64,000 bases of DNA. Origin: Iris pallida (Eukaryota > Streptophyta > Magnoliopsida > Asparagales > Iridaceae). Location: NCBI GenBank assembly GCA_029216955.1, contig JANAVB010044018.1, forward strand, positions 2,287,859 to 2,351,858, given 5' to 3'. Position numbers and translations under genes: made by a program. Shown one piece after another: positions 57,855 through 64,000 of this stretch. Numbering within the stretch: the first letter of the stretch is position 1; the number at the start of each line of letters is the position of its first letter. A model generated the notes under the pieces. That model made no database searches. It saw nothing but the letters and a program-made list of their open reading frames with translations, and had not been told where the DNA came from.

Positions 57855-59432
57855 TGTTGGCCCAATGATTACTTAACCGATTTGCCATAATCAAAAAGGG
57901 GGAGATTGTTGGCCCAATGATTACATTGTGTTTTTGAATATGGCTAATCAGTTAAGTTTAACATAATGATGTCACTAATATTCATATACTCACTATCATG
58001 TTGCTACTTAAACTTAGCATTGTCCTAATTGTCCTATATTATACTGCTATGCTTGTATCGTACTGCAACATATTTTGTTGGCCTAACATGCTATCATGTT
58101 GTTACTTAAACTTAGCAATGTCCTAATTGTCCTATATTGTATTGCTATGCTTGTATCGTACTGCAACATATTTTGCTGGCCTAACATGTATTTGTAGACA
58201 TGCAGTAAGCATGATCTAACATGATCAAACAGGACATAGGCAATGAAGAATTAATGTTGGACCAAAGACGGCGTCATATAAAGGGATTTCTCCGAACCGC
58301 CTAACGACCTATCCGGGGCCTCGCATCGGGGGTTCCGCTGCCCGGTCAGCGGACAGGGGTCGAGGGGGCAGCGCCCCCCGTCGGGGGTTCGGGGGCGAAG
58401 CCCCCGAAAGGTATTCAGATTTTCAGATCTGTTTATCTTCGGACGACTGCTGTCAAGGAAAAATATGTCTTCAGTTCTGCTCAGATATCAGAAGAAAGGC
58501 GTCATCAAAGGGCTCTTGGTTTACTCTTGGTTTTCCTATTTATTCCAAGTTTGTAATCTTCAATTTATTGAGTCTAGGAGAATGTGTACGTTGAGTCGCA
58601 CTGAGTCATCTCAACCCATAGACATATCTCTCCATGCTCTACCATACAAACAGACCAATTCCTGAACCAAGCCCAAGTTCCACAAAGCCCAAAAGCCAAT
58701 GGACCAATTCTGTCTCCTGGAGACAGAGTTCGGGCCGAACTCTGCCTCCACACAGAGTTCGGGCCGAACTCTGTCCCCTGATTTTCAGGAACTGATTTTT
58801 AGGGCCTGCTTGCTGCTAGCTGTCCAACGGCCATATTTTTGAATCTTGAGGACAGAATTCTGGCCGAATTCTGCCTGTCCCGAACCCTATAAATAGGCCT
58901 TGGTTTCTCTCATTTGAAATCATCCACTCTTCTATTCTTCTTCTCTTACATAGCCTATATAGTCAAGAGCCTTACTCTTCCAATCTACTAGCCACAAAAC
59001 TTCCTAAGCCCCAAGGTGCTCAAGTGCGATTCAGCTAGAAGTTTTTGTGCAAGAGTTGAAAAGAAAAGTCACTTGGACAATTCCAAGTCGCTTGGAAAAA
59101 TCCAAGCAAATCGCCACTGCGATCCTCTGTAAGAAGTTGACGTGCTCTTCTGAAGAAAAGGCACGGGTTGTAAACTACTATTTCACAAATAGTGGATTTG
59201 AATCCTGAGCTAGAGTTCTCAGGCCTGGACTAGTCCTCCACGAGGAAAACCAGGTTAAAACTGCTGTGTCTGCGAATGCTCTTCTGATCTTTATTCCTTC
59301 CGCATTTATTTCTGATTTATTTACTATCTTGATAGTTGTTTTTGTGGAGGTGATATAGAGTTAATTTTTATTTGGTGATTATTGACACAAACTCTATTCA
59401 CCCCCCTCTAGAGTTGCCTACACGTGTTTTCA
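57855..59432 (+). repeat. D 3' LTR (1578 bp)
   Basis: TGTTGGCCC to CACGTGTTTTCA; the second internal LTR start is at 57907. Nearly identical to 50239-51816. Followed by the TSD TCTAT. Confidence 0.93.
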
Positions 59433-60808
59433 TCTATATCCTCAACAGCAAGTGAGAATACTTGTCCATAATTCTGTTTCGGGCCCTGAGCTCTGGCCTT
59501 GTTGTACTGTACGCCTTGGGGAGGCAATGGTGGACGAGGTGCTCCTGCTACGGGCCATGGTGCTGGAAGAGCTGGGGCTGTGGGTCTTGGGTTCTGCCGA
59601 GCTTATACTATTGTATGTTGCTTCGGACAATCCTTGAGCATGTACTGATTGGATCCACATCTCAAGCATAATCCGAGGCGAGTCCTGTAGTCATTCTGGA
59701 GATGTCCTTGTTTTCTGCAGTAACGGCAAACGGGCTTCTGATAAGGTGAGGGCCTCTGCTGGAACTGCTCTGTGGCCCTCCTAATAGGTCCACTCTGAGT
59801 AGTTCGGGCTGGTGCAGCTGCTGGTGTATGACGCTTCTATGTCTCCTGTTGTTCCTTGCGAAGAATCTTCTGAGCACGAGCTTCTTCCAATACAGCTGAA
59901 TGGGAGACTCGAGACTGGGTAGTAGTATAAGACTTGAGCTCTGGTGCAAGCCCCTGGTGAAATCTCCTCGCCTTCTCTAACTCTGTCGGAATCAATCCCG
60001 CACCAAATCGACTCAGGCGATTGAACTCTGAGTCATACTCATCAACTGTTATATTCCCTTGCTTCAGATGAAGGAACTGGTCATAGAGACCATCTCGAAC
60101 ATGAATAGGGAAGATCCTCTCATAAAATGCATCATAGAACTGCTTTCAGGTGATCCCAGTGCCTAATCGTCTCTCTTCCGCCTTTCACCAGTGGTGAGCA
60201 TTGTCTTCTAACAGTAAGTCCACTGCTGTCATCCAATCTCGAGCTGGCAACTGGGATGCCTTTAGTAGCTTCTCGGTACTAATAAGCCACTGTGACACCT
60301 CTAATGGCTTCTCCGTCCCTCTAAAGGCCTTGGGGTTCATATCTGTGAAATTCTTGATAGAGCCTTCATAGGGATGCAGAGCCGGTGCTGGTATTGGTAC
60401 TGGAGGTGGTGGTGGAGGTTTAGCCATAGCTGCCATCATCGTCTGTCTCATCAGCTCAGTCTGCTGCCACTGAGCCTGCATCATGGCATACATAAATTGA
60501 GTAGTAGGGCTCCCATCAGTCGGTGGTGGAGGTATCTGAGGTCCCGACTGTGGAGGAAACTGCTGAGGGAATGGTGGTGGAGAAGACAGTGGTACATTCC
60601 CTCTCGGTGGTATGGTAGTAGTCTGTCCAGCCTGGCTGCCTGTGGGTGCTGCGATATCTGGGTACTCCGTCGTCGGTGTCGAAGTAGGCTGCGACAGTCC
60701 TGGCTGGTAAGGTGTCACTGGAGTCATGGGAGGATTCTGTCCCTCCGAAGTAGTCTCCTCACCAGATGTGAGGGCCAAGGTAGAAGTGCGTCCGCTTCGT
60801 AGATTCAT
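59433..60808 (-). pseudogene. E gag, broken
   Basis: Begins at 60808 (MNLRSGRTSTLAL). A long Pro/Gln-rich N-terminal region is followed by the gag core: YEGSIKNFTDMNPKAFRGTEKPLEVSQWL, then after TGA at 60185-60187 KQFYDAFYERIFP, YDSEFNRLSRFG. It ends in a knuckle pair: CRYCRKQGHLQND (last Cys changed to Tyr) and CLRCGSNQYMLKDC (His changed to Tyr), about 59735-59640. Further stops near 60143 (TGA, Trp expected) and 59838 (TAG, Gln by context). D is inserted just downstream, in the gag-protease linker. Confidence 0.82.
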
Positions 60809-61015
60809 ACTGTTGGCACGAGGAAGATAAGTTGATATTAGGAAAGATTAGATATGAAGTAAATCGAATAATCAAAGAAGTTTTAAAAAGATCGGAAGTC
60901 AAGAGATAGTAGTAGTTCTGGATGAGATATTCCTATTCCTATATGCAGGCTTGTTGGGCACAGTCATGTAACCCAACAATATTAAATCAAACCTGCATGG
61001 GCCACCACAAAAACA
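60809..61015 (-). other. E leader with candidate PBS
   Basis: Between the 5' LTR and gag. The - strand reads TGTTTTTG then TGGTGGCCCATGCAGG (61007-60992), 8 bp after the LTR. It shares this arrangement with B at 28269-28292. No standard tRNA-iMet PBS is present. Confidence 0.5.
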
Positions 61016-63711
61016 TGTAACGCCCTAGTCCCAAAATACATAGGACCGAGTACGTGAACATGTCAGCTGCACATATACGAAGAATACCCTAATATATAGA
61101 ATCCTCGTACATGCACATAAGCTGTAAATAAATAACCACAGGCCAGAATAACATATCTAATCTCATCACAGCTCAACACAGAAGATAATAAAGTCCAAAT
61201 GAAATAAGCAGAGTATCAAAAGATAGCCGGATGAACATACTCACTCCAAACAGCTATAAAAATAGTCTCACAAGATCGGAGTCCAACCTCCGCAAAAATA
61301 GAAAGAAAAGAGATGTAAAATAATGTCTACAACTGTCTCAGATAAGAAATAGACTAGAAATCAGTAGTGACTGCCTCGTCGTCAATGTAGGAAGCTCCAA
61401 TGCCGCTCCGTACTCCTGTAGAAAATTGTCTAAACCTGGAGAGATAACCAGGTCCTCAGGGGACATAGCAAGATACAAGAAAACACCATGCCATATAAAC
61501 TGTGATAATATAATAAGAGAAAAGGTATGCATGCAATAGGGTTCCTGCCCATTCTACTGTAAACATGCAGTTGAGATACAATCCTTCGACGCATGAGCCC
61601 TGGCTGTAAATGGGATCGACATAGTTCCCTTAAAGGGTACCAGGGGCCTACGTCCATAATGCTCGGGAAGCGTCAGAGGGCACCATGTGTAAGGGGCTAC
61701 GTCCATAACGCTCTGGAAAACGTCAGAGGGCGCCTGGAGCCTGCGTCTCCGGAGGAGCGCACAGGTAATCAGAGAAGTGTGAAGAAGCCCATACGTCAAG
61801 TATTGTTCTCCCCACCCAATGCCTAGTATCATCATCTCCATGACTGATATGAACCTCTTGTAACCGCCAAGTCTTCTAACATGCAATACTATTGGCAGTT
61901 ACTCCTATCCGTCGCACGCTCCATACGTATCGGTGGCCAGCCGACTATGCAGAAACGTGTCCTGCATGTGACTCACATTACATGATACAACAAGTGTCAA
62001 GGCCGTATGAGATATACCAATGCCTCATCATCAATGGATGGTCACTAGACTAAGTCAATGCAAGAGAAATAAATAAGGTGAGATAAACGACCGATAGAGT
62101 CGCTTGCACCCAAGTGTGACTTGGATGCACAGTTTAAATATCATAAAACAAAATGCTAAAAATAACAACTGTAAGTAAGAATATATAATAATCACAAAGT
62201 AGGGTGGCAAGGTATCTTGCCTGATGGTGCAAAGTGGCAAGCACAAGAAATCACAATGTCAGCTAAGAAACGTCACAATCTCCAACCAACTCCGGATGCT
62301 GAAACAAACATCAAAAATGATCTCGGTGAAGAAGATATACCTAAGAAATGCCTGTCCAAAAGTCAAATTCTGGAACAGGGGCAAAATCGTAATTTCGGGT
62401 CAAAACGATGTCCGCCGTTGGACCCACTTTGCACCGAAATGCGTGTCGAAGTCTATGGTCTCTAAAGTCATCAAACTATATGTCTACGGATTCATTTTGA
62501 GGAGACGAACCCAACGGTATGTCCAATTTTGGATTCCGATGAGTTGTGCACAAAATCGCCCGTTTGGATGGGTCGCGGGCCCGCCAAAATTGGGTTCCGA
62601 TTCGACCTTCTCAGAATCGAACCAAACTTGCCATGCAGGACCAGAATTTCGATCCGGACCTGTTGGCGAAAGTTTCATCTCGATTCGACGACTGTACACG
62701 AAGTTATGGACAAGTTTGCAAAACGTCGATACGGAGTATCTTGACGGATACACGTTGATTTCGTCGCGCACACGCGACAAAACTGAGTTTCGTAAGTTCC
62801 CACACGTCCGCAACGTCCATACGCGCCTTTCGATGCGTATAGCGCACGATCACGTCACTCGATTTGTCGGGGCGCACATCGTATCGGAGAAAAATTCAAA
62901 AATTTACAAATTTGAAAACAGTTTTTCGTACAACTTTAACATCGTAAATATTAGCAGGTAGGGCGTTATAAATTATTCTAAAAGATGGGGTTGGTAGTCA
63001 TATAGGTGTTCTAAAAATTTGATCAGAAATTTCTAACAAATAATTAATGGGTTATGCAAAATTGAAGGCGAAACAGGGTTTCCTTCAGTCTTTTGTGATC
63101 TGTCTTTTGAGGCAGTTTCTCGACGATTTCTCGTCGATTTCACGAAGAAGCTAATGGGTCTCAGTTCAATCTATCAGAAGAGGTTTGTAGGGGGTTGTAT
63201 AGGCCTTACGTAGGAACTCGTAGAATCAAAAACGGTATAATAGATAGGAAGAACTTGCATCGAGAAGTGGGTACCTCGGTTGCTGAACGAAGAACCGGGA
63301 GAGTTGTTCTCGGTCGAGACGGGCGGCTGGCGAAGCTCCGGTCGACGGCGGCGGTCGCAGGCCCCTCTGGGTGGTTCGTCGGGGTTCGAGGTTTTAGGAG
63401 GAAGGTGGGTATTCGGGGGTTAGGGTTTGGTTTTCGGAGCCGTTGTATATATATTGCTCGCCACAAATCCTATTTGGAATAGGACTACAATATATGGGGC
63501 TCGGTTGGAGTTCATAGCAGCTGTGCTGCTAGCAATTAACTTTAGGAGGGGGGTTCGGGTGAGGTGGACTGGCCCCACGTGGGTTAGTCCCCTCCCCACT
63601 ACATTATTTTTTTTAATAGAATACTATGCTCCTGAGCTGAGGCTGGCCCGCCTCTTGCTGGGTGTGGCCGAGCCCAGCTATTACTTTTTCCTTTTTTTTA
63701 ACAGTAATTAG

Positions 63712-63761
<50 letters not shown>

Positions 63762-63762
63762 A

Positions 63763-63794
<32 letters not shown>

Positions 63795-63986
63795 TAAGCA
63801 AGCAATAAATTCCTAAAAATTTTAGAATTTACTATATACCTTATTTAATAGAAATATTAACAGCACACATATAATATATACACACATGCATTTCTATTTA
63901 CGTACGTATACCAAATAAATTCTAAATAATATAGAAAAATAACTCTTAAGGCACTAAAATAATTTAGGAAATATTGGGGGTTTACA
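61016..63986 (-). repeat. E 5' LTR (2971 bp)
   Basis: On the + strand TGTAACGCCC to GGGGGTTTACA; complete. Colinear with 43927-46790 with scattered changes and a longer TA run at 63713-63793. The TATA box is at 63445-63454 on the - strand. The 14 bases after it (63987-64000) are flank and too short to assign. Confidence 0.9.
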
Positions 63987-64000
63987 TCAACTAAATGGCT

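Larger units (their letters stand above)
50239..59432 (+). mobile_element. D: non-autonomous Sirevirus-like copia, gag-only, very young
   Basis: LTRs 50239-51816 and 57855-59432, both 1578 bp; the one difference I noticed is GAGGGAAACC versus GAGGAAAACC (51629/59245). Perfect TSD TCTAT at 50234-50238 and 59433-59437. Interior: PBS, one gag-like ORF, about 5 kb AT-rich non-coding sequence with several G-rich PPT motifs. There is no protease, integrase, RT or RNase H. It is inserted in E's coding region, antisense to it. Confidence 0.93.
43927..63986 (-). mobile_element. E: Ty3/gypsy chromovirus, split by D
   Basis: On the - strand: 5' LTR 63986-61016, candidate PBS 61007-60992, gag 60808-59433, [D], protease end and RT-RH 50233-48398, INT with chromodomain 48328-46874, PPT, 3' LTR 46790-43927. 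The 3' LTR lacks about 110 bp of its outer end, so no TSD can be read. Both RT catalytic aspartates of motifs A and C are altered, so E is dead. Confidence 0.92.

Noticed and set aside
63206..63466. ORFs on both strands near the end of E's LTR (also 46020-46296)
   Set aside because: GC-rich U3/R sequence of the LTR; open on both strands and without any domain.

Overview
This window is plant nuclear heterochromatin made almost entirely of nested LTR retrotransposons. I see no convincing host gene, rRNA, tRNA or CRISPR array. The plant origin follows from the element lineages: a giant Ty3/gypsy Tat-type element with a second (archaeal-like) RNase H and an antisense gene, chromodomain-bearing gypsy elements, and Sirevirus-like Ty1/copia elements. 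The species cannot be told from the sequence.

Layout. (1) 1-1624 is the 3' end of a gypsy LTR ('X', + strand, related to element E). (2) 1625-18892 is 'T1', a Tat element on the - strand: truncated 3' LTR 1625-2344, an antisense (+) spliced plant-mobile-domain-like gene 2815-7507, tandem repeats 7888-8945, then INT, aRNH, RH/RT, PR and gag back to a PBS at 17541-17559 and the 5' LTR 17563-18892. (3) T1 sits in an older sister Tat element 'T2' (- strand), whose pieces are 18893-19695, 23888-24585 and 34926-36867. T2 was also split by a 4.2-kb gypsy solo LTR 'C' (19696-23887) and by a gypsy chromovirus 'B' (24586-34925, TSD ACCCC on both sides). (4) 36868-37414 is a broken copia gag/protease fragment 'G'; 37415-37981 looks like one end of a CACTA transposon. 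(5) 37982 to about 43926 is the 3' part of Sirevirus-like copia 'F' (- strand), with an extra ORF after pol. (6) About 43927-63986 is gypsy chromovirus 'E' (- strand). It is interrupted at 50239-59432 by 'D', a very young non-autonomous, gag-only Sirevirus-like element (TSD TCTAT on both sides; its two 1578-bp LTRs differ at one site that I noticed).

How the parts work together. The coding regions are retroelement gag-pol modules, mostly broken by stops and frameshifts. Many of the stops look like C-to-T (or G-to-A) changes at CAG, CAA, CGA or TGG codons, as expected for methylated silenced DNA. D has no pol and would need one in trans. The best leads are non-coding or architectural: a GCCGCAT-type motif that fills T1's U3, its antisense-gene intron and its leader ORF while sister T2 carries GCGCAT in equivalent places; ATG start codons lying inside the primer-binding sites of T1 and T2; G-box clusters in T1 U3 and a W-box cluster in solo LTR C; a PPT-U3 duplication carried inside both LTRs of D; palindrome arrays just upstream of the D and F TATA boxes; an unusual shared PBS in B and E; and an inverted 16-nt filler at the E/F junction.
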